DNA of 64,000 nt from Stomorhina lunata. Taxonomy: Eukaryota > Arthropoda > Insecta > Diptera > Rhiniidae. How positions within the stretch are numbered: the first letter of the stretch is position 1; each line of letters starts with the position of its first letter. The stretch is from positions 54,514,174-54,578,173 of the forward strand of contig OW121740.1 of assembly GCA_933228675.1 (NCBI GenBank). The letters run 5' to 3'. The notes below the pieces were generated by a model that saw only the letters and a program-made list of their open reading frames with translations, did not search any database and was not told the DNA's origin. Positions 1-12,800 of the stretch are shown here, in pieces. The translations under genes were made by a program, and so were the position numbers.

Positions 1-500
1 TATGATGCAAATCCGTTAATACACATCGATATGGATAACGATGTTATTGGATTTGCAGATGGCTTTAATGATACAACTAGAATGACAAGTCCATTACCTT
101 TAATTACACGACTCGAATGTCAAGTCCATCCTATATTATGGCTGCGAAACTTGGAAACGCACAAATGCCATCGATAAGCGCCTGCAAACCTTTGCAAACA
201 AATGCTTACCGCAAACCCTTAATATATGGTGGCCGATAAATCAAATACCTGCTTCTGTAGAGGTATGTCAACGAAAATGGCGATGGATAGGCCACAAACT
301 TCGAAGGCTAAATACCAACATTGCTCGAGAAGCGCTTCGTTGGAATACACAGGGAAGAGGCCGTCGTGTTGGTGCACCTGCTAGAACATGGAGAAGGTCA
401 ATCGTTGCGGGGTTGCAAGCATGAATGGCGTATGCCTAAGGTTAAGGCCATTTGCTCTACTGGGTGTGAAGGATAACAGAAAAAGAACAATATTGAATAC
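1..500 (+). mobile_element. Non-LTR retrotransposon 3' fragment (family A, copy 1)
   Basis: Translated pieces give YYGCETWKRTNAIDKRLQTF, then RKWRWIGHKLRR and GAPARTWRRS. These are the C-terminal region after the RT domain of a LINE whose larger copies lie at 11.6-13.2 and 16.7-18.5 kb. Relative to those it has lost the codons for a RIRNE-type stretch near 240. It ends near GGATAACAGAAAAAGAA, matching the (AGA)-rich 3' end of the other copies. The clade is uncertain. Confidence 0.8.
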
Positions 501-544
501 TGCATTCCCATCACACTCTTCAACTGATCCTTTACTGTGAAAAA

Positions 545-835
545 ATACAAGGATGGGTCTAAATCGAAGAGTAAAGTGGGAGGGGGCTATTACAAACGAA
601 AGTTTGCTTTAAACTCCCTAAATGGCTAAGGTACCACAGAATATACAAAAGAGACTGTATGGATAGTCAATCTGTTTGTTATCCAATGTCTACGAAATCT
701 ATGCTGATTCGTGAATGCCGGGCATCTCTCAATGGGGTGGCAAGAAGCAGTCATAACAATGAACCAGGTGACATTTCTGCGGATAAAGTAGCAAAGATTG
801 GTGCTTTTTTCAGTCAGGATGACGTTGATTAGTAC
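545..835 (+). mobile_element. RNase H domain remnant of a Jockey-type LINE
   Basis: A decayed frame shows DGSKSKSKVGGG (the first RNase H Asp motif) and, in a shifted frame, NEPGDISADKVAKIGAFF, resembling the GN-ADxxA end of LINE RNase H domains. Stops and frameshifts are present. Confidence 0.45.
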
Positions 836-1890
836 ATCCTTATTCCGTTCACAGTCTACTGGAAAGGGTTAAGCTCACCTAATGAGGGTAGACATTCCTC
901 AATAACTTGGCAATAAAATTCAGCATTAGCCTTATTAAAAGAAATTTACTTTTTCGCTAAATTTTACAATTTCAAGTCGCAGGCACGGCAAAGCCATATT
1001 TGATATCAAACTGAACTTTTTGGATTTTATTACCACATCTCTCTATTTTAACATGCCGATCAAAAGTTTTGAAATTTTGAATATTTTTTAACAAAATTTT
1101 ATAAAACTTAAAAATGGTTCCTTAAAAAAAGTACCATATTCCAGTATAAAAAAACTATGTAAATTTAGTTATATTTTAATAAATTTCAACTATTTAGTAC
1201 TTTTAAGTTTTTAGATAATAAAGAATGCCTTACTTTGTAATTTCTGTACTATAAAGTTGATTTTTTTTTTGCTGCATATCCCTAGGCGTGTTGAAAAGGA
1301 CACAAATTTTCTGGGGCAAATTGCAATAACTTAAAAACTACTGCATAGTTTTTATGACTCTAATAAAAATATAGTTGCCCTCTACATCCATTTATTGGTT
1401 TTTCCAAAACATATCTATATAAGTTGAAATTTACCAAAAACCGAAAAAAACTCCAATTTTTTCCCATACAAATTGGTCCTAGAAATAAATGTCCTATGAG
1501 CCACCTCAGAACATTGACCTAGGAAGACAAAATTTCTTTTCTGAGCACCTTTGGGTGTAGAGCATCGATTTTTAAGGTAGAAGGCCAATGAACGCGGCAA
1601 GCGGCTGCGGGCGGCAATCAGCTGTTTTTTGATTTGTGAAATTTGAAGCGGCAATGGAAAAAAGTAGAACTCTGTTCTACTTTTCCGCGCGGTAGATTTT
1701 TCAGTGCTGCCAGATTTAATTATATCATACTCAAATATATTTTTATATGAATATTTTTGTAAACAAACGCACATTTTATGTACTGGTAATACTACGGCCG
1801 CCCACAGCCGCATGCCGCGTGTATTGGCCTTGTACCTTTAATCCAGACATATCGAATTTCAATAAAAGTTGTTTTTCGCTCCACCCTACT
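836..1890. other. Intergenic or 3' flank, no gene seen
   Basis: This is AT-rich sequence with only short, shadow-like open frames. 1250-1560 looks like an old repeat (more GC, with CCCTAGG and CCACCTCAG) but its class is not recognised. Confidence 0.4.
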
Positions 1891-2150
1891 ATACAGTCCT
1901 TGCTGATCTTAGAGCTTATTATATTGGTACAAGTTTTTGCACGATCTATATGAGTTTTCGAATATTAATTTTCGTAAAATGGACTCATTTATCTAAGCAT
2001 CTGGGTGGCTCTAATTGAGGTAGTCAAGAGTCACTTTTTTACTATTTCTTGCAGATAACACAAGGAGACTACTTTCCAGGATCCAAATGACGCAGAGTGT
2101 GTCGATAACCATCTGCTTAGCCTAATCTTAGTACTGGGAAAACTAAGCAA
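1891..2150 (+). mobile_element. Jockey-like LINE 3' end fragment
   Basis: It aligns by eye with 8025-8280. Both share CTTGCTGAT, TCGAATATTAAT-like and GGCTCTAA segments and the run from GCAG(A/G)TAACACAA to the final AACCT/AATCT. They are two diverged copies of one LINE C-terminus plus 3'UTR. Confidence 0.55.
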
Positions 2151-3537
2151 AAATAGGTTGAAATGGACATTTTCATACCCATAAGTATTTTTTAATAATT
2201 TCTCATCTATAAATAATCAGATTAAAAGGTTATCAATAATGATGTTTTTTACTATCGAATGTTTTAAGACAATGTTTTTTTTTTACAAATCTGGCAACAT
2301 TGTTTACATTGTGATTGCAGTTGTTGTTCATAAAATAAGTGTGTACAACTTGCTTGGATTTAAGCGTTTTTTTAATCAGAAATGTTTGCTTTTGTTTTTT
2401 TTACAAAATTATGCTTTTAAATGGAAAAATACAAATATTTGGTTTAGAAAAGATAAATTATAAGACATCACATGCGTTATTTTTTCATATTAATAATATT
2501 AACTAAAAATATAAACAAACACACACATAGACACAGTTTCTTTTTGTTAATTCTTTTTGATAGTTTTGAGTTATTTTAAATACAAACACGAGGACACGAA
2601 TATAAATTTAATAGAAATCTGAATAATAAAAGAAAAACAAAAACTTAGAATAAAACAATTAGAAGTGAATAAAACAGAGAAAGAAAAAATTGGATGAATT
2701 TGACAAATGAATTCGAAAATTTTAAAAATGAGTTTTAAAAGAATAAAGTCTTCTTTTATTTTTGTTATTGATGAAATGTTTTAAACTAAAAATAGTTTAG
2801 TTTTATTTTTACCATTTTATTTTGCTAAAAAAATTTGTTTAGTTAACAATTACAAACAACAAGAACAACAACTATATTCATATGTATATTGAAAAAAAAA
2901 ATATATTGAATATTACAGAAAATTGTGCCGAAATTATTATTTACTTAATATTTAATGAAGAAAAAAATTAGTAATAAAAAACAAAAAAAAAAATATGATA
3001 CATAAAAAAATTATAAATTAAAAAAAAAATTGGAAAATAAAAATTAAAAATTTGCTGAAAAGTTTTTTTTGTAAATTTTGTTTGAAAATGTTTCGAAAAA
3101 TTCTTATTTTTTGCAGTGTTCCAAATATTATTTATTAGTTTTCTTTTAGGTTTTTGGTTATTTTGAAATAGTTTAATTTTAATTTTTATAGATAGACCTA
3201 AATTTGTTTTAGAAAAAGACCTGATTCATCATCTAACTACAATATTTTAGTTGATATGATAATTTAAAATTTGTTAATAATAAGTCATGATATTCTCATA
3301 ACCGATTTTAAGATATTTTGAAAGAAAATTAAGATAATTATATTAAGTATCTTACAAAAATTTCAAATAAATAGAACCTAAATATTTTACAGTTAACACA
3401 TAAATAAAAAATTAAAAAAAATCGAAAAAATATTCAAATAAAATCTTGAAATTAAAAAGTTTTTTATACAAGAAATTAAATTTAAAATAAAACAAAATAA
3501 TAGAAATAGAAAAATTGTAGATAAATCTGCACAAATT
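2151..3537. other. AT-rich flank, probable Rbp 3'UTR or final intron
   Basis: Over 75% A+T with long A and T runs and no credible coding. It follows the last recognised Rbp exon on the minus strand, so it is either 3'UTR or intron, depending on whether the donor at 3545 is used. Confidence 0.5.
3131..3136 (-). promoter_or_regulatory. Candidate poly(A) signal for Rbp
   Basis: AATAAA on the minus strand lies about 400 bases after the stop codon, in AT-rich sequence. Several other AATAAA-like hexamers lie within 1 kb, so this is only one candidate for the 3' end. Confidence 0.2.
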
Positions 3538-3843
3538 TTACTTACTTTTTCCTTGGGGACCACGAGGTCCTGCCATACCAGGCATCATATTATCGCGTGG
3601 AGGTGGTGGCGGTCCTCTAGCACCCGGCCCTTGACCTCTGCCCCTTTGACTGGCCAAGCCACCGCGTCCTGCAGGGCCACCACCAGGCATCATTTGATTG
3701 CTATATGTATCGGGCGCTTCGGCTAAGAAATTCGATGGTACCAAACCTCTCACGCCATCCAATTCGCCCATATAGAAACCATCTTCATCCATTTCACCAT
3801 ACACAAGTATGATTTCACCCGTCTTAAAACTCAACTCCACTTG
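3538..3843 (-). CDS. Rbp: Rbp exon 18: rest of SH3-III and Pro/Gly-rich C-terminus
   Basis: It starts QVELSFKTGEIILVYGEMDE after an AATCCAG acceptor (3846-3844). GFYMGELDGVRGLVPSNFL completes SH3-III. The tail is Gly/Arg/Pro-rich and includes GARGPPPPPRDNM. The frame ends KSK then TAA at 3540-3538, but that stop overlaps a perfect GTAAGT donor at 3545-3540. The exon may therefore be spliced on to a different tail. Confidence 0.88.
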   Translation of the reverse strand, partial: QVELSFKTGEIILVYGEMDEDGFYMGELDGVRGLVPSNFLAEAPDTYSNQMMPGGGPAGRGGLASQRGRGQGPGARGPPPPPRDNMMPGMAGPRGPQGKSK

Positions 3844-6800
3844 CTGGATTTTTTTGGATTGATTGATGAAAATGGGGAAAAAGAAATTTATATAAATTTT
3901 AAAAGATGATTTAGAAAGTTTTGAGTATATGTTTAAGGACTAGCTGTATAAATTGGTGATTTGCAGGTATAGTTGGTGTTTATTTGCCTAAAAATAATGG
4001 AATTCATTCCTTTAGAGCTCAGAAAAAAAGAGAATACCGGATTTGTCTCGGTTCATATTTCTTTTTTAATTTTTCATTTCTATATACTTTGTATTAAGGA
4101 GCAGAGTGTAATGCAAAGCATATAGAACTGAAAAATTTCTAATAAATGAGCTTTTAACTTTAAATTTTGAATAACTTAAACTTTACAACTCCAACTACGT
4201 TTATGACACCGTCGGTTGATCGCAATAAGCGCCGTTGCCAAACCGGATAATTTTTAGCCCTGGAGATATAGTGAAGACACTAAATGGTATATCTTCGACG
4301 TTTAAGAAAGAATTGGGTTACCTTCTTTCGAAGGGGAAAAGTAGAGAGGTGAAAGGTGGTGAAAAAGATAAAGATAAAGCTTTATACTATTCAACACTGT
4401 AAATGCGCGTCAAGTCTATTTTGTTATTCTTCAGACGAATTTTTCTACAGCCAACTTTATCAATCTTACATCGACGGCGTGTTGTTACTGCAGGCTTACC
4501 GACGATGGCTGTGGTAACTAAAATTTGAATAGAAATTAATAATTGAGGAAATTGATGTTGCCGTGACCGGGTATTAAACCCAGGCTGAATATGATTTATA
4601 TGGAGAGGAAGAAAGACAGTGTTTTTTTTCCGTTTAGGTGATTTTTTATTCATAGAGGAGCCACATTCAGGCCAGCCAAGTAAAGTTTATGATAATCAAA
4701 TCAAAGCATTTTTCTAGGCGGATCGTCATATAACTAATCTTGAGATTGAAAAAAGTTAAATTTATCAAGTCTGCTGTCATATAAAGAGTCTTGGACTCAT
4801 AAAAGCTATGAATTAGATTCGTTTAGAAGCGAAACATCACTGGTGATGAAAAATGGATTATTTACAATAACATCAATCAACAACGATCATGGACAATGCG
4901 TTGGGAGCCACTACAAACGACTTGCACCAAAGGAAGATTATGTTGCCAGTTTGGTGGAATTAAAAGAGTGTCGCATATTTTAAGCTTCTTCCAAGAATAA
5001 GAACGATTAATTCAGATGTCTAGTGTGAACAACTAAACATATAAAATTGGTCAATCGCAAAAGTGGTATATTTCATCAGGACAACGCTAAAGCGCGTTGG
5101 GAATGTTGGATACCAAGCAACGATTCTGATTGATATTAATTTGCTAAGCAAAGACTTATCAGGGTTATCCTTGATCTCATCTGTGGACACTGACCTCCTC
5201 ACGCTATCACCCGGGGAACTACGTTAACACTCGATAATGTAGTGAGCTAAAATGAGCCGCGTGTTCTCCCATATGGATAAAAATATGGGTTGTTACGTCG
5301 GGCTAGTAACCCACTCAAAAAAAAAGAAACAATTTTTAAGAAAAAGCTAAAATTAAGAATGAAAACGGCCTCCCCTAATGTTGACGACGATGGAAAACGG
5401 AAAAAGGACCATGATTTAAAGATCAGCAACTGGAACAACTGAACTTTTTATAGAGGAGGTGCTCTGATCCAGTTGATGGATGTTCTTGATGAATATAAAT
5501 GTGATGTGACTGCTGCCAAGACACCAAATGGCGTCCTGTATTATAACAGCCATGAAAGTAGGCACGAATTTGGTTGCGGTTTTATGGTAAATAAAAGAAT
5601 GTGAAATCTGGTTTCCAGGTTCACCCCAGTAATAGAAAGGTTAGCGATAATACGCGTCAAAGCTAAATACTTTCATCTGAGCCTGATTTGTGCTCACGCA
5701 CCCAAAGAAGGAAAGGGTCGTTCTATGGTCTACTTGATGAAGTCTTTGATGCCCCAATCACGACCTAAAAATAATACTGGATGATTTTAATGCAAAGTTA
5801 GGACGGGAAAGCTGCTTTGAGCCTACGGTTGGGAAATTCAGCCTTTACGGTGAAACGTCTGACAATGGAATGACGTTGATCTCCTTTGCGGCGGCGAGCA
5901 TTATGGTAGTTAGCTGCACCAGGTTTCCACACCCTAAAGTCCATAAAGCAACATGGGTGTCTCCTGACCAAAAAACTTAAAATCAGGTAGATCATGTTGT
6001 AGTTGAAGGAAGACACTCTTCAAGAGTATTTTTTATGTACGTTCAATTCGAGGAGGTAATTTGGACTCCGATCATTTACTTGTTGCAGCCAAGGTGAGAA
6101 AACGTCTGAGTGTGTCGAGGTATATCTCGAGGCGGAAGCGCAAAGAAAATTTCATGTCACAAAGCTCAAATCTCATCAAATTGCTACTGATATCGCGCAA
6201 CAAACTGCTCAATTTCTCAGAGGAAACATTTCCGATTCAGACGACATCTGCGTGCAAGGGCAAAACATTGTCAATTCCATGAAAGCAGTTGCAAAATCTT
6301 TACTAGGGTTCCAAAACCCTCCCCTTAAAATCTCTTGGTGTGAAGAGGAGTGCCGCAATGTCACAGCTGAATAAATGAAGCCTACAGGGCAATTCTGCAA
6401 TCAGTCGAACTTTAGAAAGACATCGAGAGAAAAGGAAGGAAGAGAAACGCCTATTCAGAAGAAAAACAAAAAAGAATTGGAGAAATGTGTGTTTAAAGAA
6501 ATTGAGACGTATAAGAGTCGAAACGAAGTGCGTAAATTTTACCAAAAAGTTAAACACCAAAGGTGGATAAGGTGTATCTTCCAGCTTATAAAAACCATAT
6601 GGAAAAACGTATGCCCGATACCAATGTGGCTTTAGATCAGGTAATTCTACCACTGACCAGATCTTTACGCTATGTCAAATCCTGGAGTAAACACAAGAGA
6701 AACAAATTGATACATATCATCTCTTTGTTGACTACAAAGCTGATTTTGACAGCCCTATACGAACGAAGGTGTTTAATGCAATGTCTGAGTTTGGCATCCC

Positions 6801-9800
6801 TACAAAGTTAATAAGGCTATGCAGAATGACATTAACTGATACAACCTCCACAGCTAAACTCTCTCATAAATAATTGGGGATTCATACAAGTTTTTCATGC
6901 GATCTTTGATAGCTAAACGGGGATTCAGGCCATCTCTTAAATATTGTGTTAGAAAAAATTCTGCGAGATCCTGCAGTTAATACAACTGGAACAAGTTTCA
7001 ACAGAAAACACATGATACTCTCGTTTGAAGATGACATTGATATCATGAAACACACATTGCGAGAGGTGACTGCCGCCTTTTCAAGTATCGAGAAGGAATC
7101 TAATAAAATGGGTCTAGTTGTCAAAGAATCAAAAATAAAACTAATGGTTTCTGCAAACATAAAAGAATTGAACCATATGTGATCGTTGAGAACTATAACA
7201 TCTAGGTTGTAAAAGAATTTGTTTACCGTGGTACCGCCTTCAACAGAAATAACGATGTAAGTTTCGAAAACGTAGAATCATACTTGCCAACCTATTTTGG
7301 CCTAAGCAGTCAACTAAGAAATAAAGCATTCCCTGTAAGAACTAAAATTACGCTCTATACTACCCGTGTTTTTATGTAGTGCTAAATCATAAGCACTTGC
7401 ACATGCTGATAAAGCTATTCCTGGAATTTTTGGCATGAAGATTCTATGAAAAATGTTTGGTCCAGTCTGTGTCAACAACGAATATCGACATCGAATAAAC
7501 CTTGAGCAATAAGCTGACTTCGGCATGGTTCAACGCATTAAACAGCAGCGGCTGTTCAATACTGCAGCAAGAAAAGTGTTCGAAAATGATCCCATGGGAA
7601 CTCGTAAAAGATTACGTCCGAAACTTTAATGGAAAGACCAAATAGAAGAACATCTTTCAAAGCTTGGTCGTTAAAATTGGAGAATATGTTAGAAGCGCAT
7701 GGAATTCTAAAATATGTTCGGTCTTTGACCTTTACAAGTTGTAAATATGGGTCAATTTAGTAAATAAGTTAGGCTATCAGCCTTTAAATTTCTATATAGG
7801 TCCACGCAGAACCAACTTGACCACAGAAACAAGACTAACCTGGCCAACTTATGACAGTAAGCGTTCTGCAGTCTTGTTATCCCTACTACGCCACAAACTA
7901 CGCATTCTAATGTCAATACTTAAAAGGATCACATGCTAGAAGACTCAAACTCCAAACAATCACAACTGTAGAAGTTGTCATAACGTCGAGGAGGAAGAAA
8001 CTGTCACGTATCTCTTCTGACACTGCCTAGTCCTTGCTGATTTTAGGACTCACTATCTGGGCTACTCGTTTCTGTACGATCTATCTGAGGTCTCAAATAT
8101 TAATATTCGCAAACTAGGCTCATTAACTGTTGCATCTGAGTGGCTCTAACTGAGCCTTGTTTTTTGGTAGAATTTAATCTTCCCCCTGCAGGTAACACAA
8201 AGAGGCCACTCTCTAGGACTCAAGTCACGTGGACTATGTTGTCAGCCACCCGCTTAACTTAACCTTCGTCAAAATTTCAGTCCTGTACGAATACATATTT
8301 ATTTGTACTCGTACAGTTAAAGGCGAAGTCTCTTGGAGAATGGTATCAATAGGCAGAACATGAGTGATTAGTTAAGTTCGTGGGTGGTAGATCCACCCAC
8401 GATAATGGTGCTTTATCTGTTGAATGGATGGTATACATTTTGAGAAATCAAAACTGTAATTGGTCTATATGAGATGTGAGTTATTTGTAATAACTGGAGG
8501 ATCTTTACACTTCATGCAGATAGCAAGAACATTCCGTTCATTCCGTTGTAGACAGAGATACTTGGAAATTGTATAAATTTGTACCAGAAACGCGGAATAA
8601 GAAAAAACAGGAGTATTTCCTTTATAATAATTTTCCTTACTCCTTTAGAGCTTTTTCTTAGTTTTATTGCAACACTAAGGGCAAACTCTCTGAGAGCTGA
8701 ATTAAAAAAGTTAAGTACGAATTCGTCCCCTTTCAAAAATCTCCACTTTGATTTGCAGACATCCTCAAATAATAAAAAGTTTAGTAACATTTAGTCGCGT
8801 AAAAAGTAAAAAAAAGTATTCCATTCAAGTACAAGGTGAAGTTTTCCATTTTGGATTGAAGATTGTTTCGTTAGGGAGCCAATTTACTTTCCTTGGTCAA
8901 AGCTATAGACATAGACAGGATAATAATTTCTTAAATAATACTGCTTTTTTTCTAGCATCGACATAATAATATCGATATACAATAGCATTAAGGTGTTTTT
9001 TTTTTTTAACAATTTCCTCGCTCACCCAACGTGGAGTAGTTGTTTCTTGTGTAAATGTTGGTAAGATACTACTAAAAATTCCCCCAAAAAGTCCACCACC
9101 AGTACCAGAAGCAGCACTACCACCAACACCGGCAGCTGCCGCTTTACGCTGATCAAACACCAAATGTTTAAATTTAAAAAAAAAAAAGATGAAGCATAAA
9201 ATAATACTTACTTCTGCATCCACATTTGGACTTAGCTCTTGTGGATCATAATCGTATAAGGCGATCATGCGTTTAACGGGCATATTTGCATAGATATCAC
9301 CCCAACGATCACGACTAACATTGCGCATACTCTGTTGAGTGCCCACTTGGCCGGGCATTACTTGACCGGTGCCACCGCCAGGTTGTTGAGGCATCTGGCC
9401 ACCCATTTGGCCCATCTGGCCAGTGCCATCATCAACCTCGGTAACCATATTATGGGGTACGTAGCCACGACGACCACGTAGTTCTCCCCAATAAAAACCA
9501 TCGGCATCCTTATCACCAAAGACCTGGGTTATATAAATAAAGAGAAAGAGAGAGAAAAGAGGGTAACAATTTAAAATTTGGTTCAAAATCTTTAAAAATT
9601 TTTATTTTTTTTTATAATTGTAATTAAATTTTTAATTAAAAAGAATTCAATAACATTAAAAACATTTATAAATATAATTAAATAGTTGTCGTTATAAGTT
9701 TCTAGATAATTAAGTTGCAATTAATTTAATTTATGAAAACAAGAAGTTACGATACATTTTAACACTAAACTAAATAATTAAAGCGTTAATTAATACTTAA

Positions 9801-12800
9801 TTAAGTAATTAAGGTAATTAAATATTTAATTGTTTTTGTATAAATTGATATAAACACTACTATTTATTTCGTTACTTATTCTAGGGAAATTAACATTATT
9901 ATTAGGAATTAATAAAGGGTGTTTCAATAATGATGAAAAATACAAAAACACAAATTCGAATTAATTAATTGTTTTTGGTAATTGGTAATAATAATTGTAA
10001 TAATAATGATGACAAAATCTAATTCGTTTAATGATTTTCTTTTTATTTTGGGATAATGAAAGCTAACCGATCAGAGTTGCCTTTTAAATTGTTTTAACCA
10101 ATCAAGCATTTAATTGAATTAATTAATTAGTTAATTATTGTATTACAAATAAAGCGGGTTCAAACACTTTTTTGTTGGTATCATTTTCCTTAAGGTTTTC
10201 AAAAGTTTTCATTACTTTTTTATTTTGTAATTAATTATTTTTTTTTTTTAATTATGTTAAACAATTCTAGTCTTACCTTTTGGTTTTGGTTACAAAACGG
10301 GTTACAAACAGACTTTTTTTGAGCTTTTTATTTAGCTGACCAACTACATACGAATATTTATATAAATTATTGTAATTATATAATAACAATCATTCCATTA
10401 TTAAGTTTAATGCTAATTAGTTAATTATTAGTAGATATTTAGAGTGTCCCTACAAACTTCTACGAATTAATACAATTTTGAAGCTGGTTTCTATGTTGGA
10501 CTTTAAGCATTTCTAAAAGCTCTAAATTAGGGAAATAAAAGCAAAATTCTTTATCAAAAATTTTGGGACATCAAAAATTTAATTAAAAAGTTTTACTGTG
10601 GTGTATTGCACTAAGAACCCAATTTATTACAATTATTTATTATTGTAAAACCAAAGAATGTTGGTGGGGAAACCTTTCCTCGACGACGACGTATCGATGG
10701 TTGGTAAGGCCATCTCTTCAGGAGGACTATCTCCAATTCTAGACAGAGCGAAAACCACACATTATATTTTATTTGCGGGACAAAATAAATACGAATTATT
10801 GTGTCCAACAATTAAACATTAAGCGAAGATTATCATCTGAAGAAAACACAAACATTCGTTGGCCATCAATCTACGATTGGATGAAATTTTAAAAAATTGG
10901 TCTTAGCTGATCTTAACATATACAGGCTGAATTTTTAGCAGATCAGCTAGAAGAGCTGGACTAAACTGATAAGTGGTTTCAAAAAGACTGTACCTCATGC
11001 CACAGAATACGCTAAATAATAGCAAAATTAAGGGGCGAAATCGATGCGATTTAACATCTTTAAACTAATTTTTTTAGTGCCAGTTTTATTACTATGGGGA
11101 CAAGCCTGCAACGGTCGACGCACTGGAAGCCTATGTTGAAAAATGTATTCGTGAGATGCTAGACGATATGTTAAAGAGACATACACCAACAGTCTCATAT
11201 TATTAGTTGTGCCCTTCTTAATACGCTTCAAGCCGACATTAAACAGCCTATCGGATTAACACCACTGACGGAAGTGCGATGTTTGGTTGTAAGTTTTTTT
11301 TAGTTGGGCGCCGAAGCCCACCTCATTACTAAGTCCAATAGTCGGCTTGATATACCAAAAGTTTCGCGTGTTTATCCCTCCATATCTGGTAAAGTATAAG
11401 TAATTCAGTTCATCTCAATGATATGGGTTTCAACGGGGTTATTTTGTACCTCCCAGTTAATAGAGCTTGAATTGCACCCCAAAAGTGGATACGTCGAAAT
11501 GCTATGGTATGATTTTAATTATCGTACTTAAGAAAAACAACTATTTTAGTTTTCAATAAACAACAAAATATGAGCACATATAGTCTAAGCAATATATAAA
11601 AAAGGGCTTTGTGTGGCAAACTACACCAACAGCCCTACCTTGAGTAGTAGCGGCACACTTCTCTCAACCCCGGATAAACAATTAATACGACGGATGGAAC
11701 ACTTCAAGTCACCATTAAACAATCCTATTGGATTGGAACCACTGACGGAAGTGCATAATAAAAACAGCCATGACAGTATCATCAATGGAATTTCAGACAA
11801 TCCACCAACAATACAAGAAGTCAAGAACGCCATTAAAAGCCTTAAGCGCAACAAGGTTATGGACAATGACAATATCTCAGCGGACATGATTTTATGTGAT
11901 GTTGAAGGATCAGCGAGACTATGACACCCATTTGTACGTAAAATATGGGAAGAAGTAACTCTGCTAAGCTCCTGGAATGAAGGTATACTAGAACACCAAA
12001 TAAGGGTGACTCTAAAGACTGCAATAACTACAGGGGTTTAACACTTCTTCCAATTCCGAGCAAGACACTAAGTCGAGTAATTTTGAATAGAATATCCGAC
12101 GCAGTTTCCTCTAGACTCCGCGAAAATAAGTTTAGGTTCAGAGAGAACCGTTCATGTGTTGATCTAATCAAAGAAGTATAATAGTACTAGGGTAGTGTAC
12201 TGATCGTTTAACGACTTTTTGAAGACCTTTGAAAGTGTCAACAGAAGCTATCTATAAAGAATTTTAGAAAATCGTAACATGCCAACGAAAATTCTAAGCT
12301 AAGTTCGGTCAATGAACGTGGATTTAAAATGTTGAATCCTACACACGGGTAAATTGTCAAATCCGCTCAAAGTAACTACTGGAGTAAGGCAAAGATGTAT
12401 CATGTCCCTTATACTTTTTATCCTTGTCATTGGCAATATAATGAGCATGGCTTTGAATGGTAGACAACTCGGGGACTTAGATTATGCTAATGATCTTCAA
12501 GAAAATACTAACGCTATCACTGTTGAATCTCAGGCAGATGAATTGGAAATCAATATTTCCAAGACAAAGATTATTCCTGGAGGCTATGACGCAAACCACA
12601 CATCTACGTGGATAACGAGGTTATTGGATGTGTAGGTACCTTTAATTATCTAGGAAGTTTGGTATCTAGAAAAGTTGACGACGCGTATTAACAAGGCAAA
12701 ATCTGCATTCGGCATTCTCCGAGCTATTTGAAAATCTCTACATATATAAAAAACAACCCAGTTGCGAATATACCACTCGAATGTCAAACACATCGTATAT

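Noticed and set aside
1415..1813. 132-codon minus-strand frame
   Set aside because: No domain, no splice continuity with Rbp, low-complexity composition; chance open frame in repeat-like sequence.
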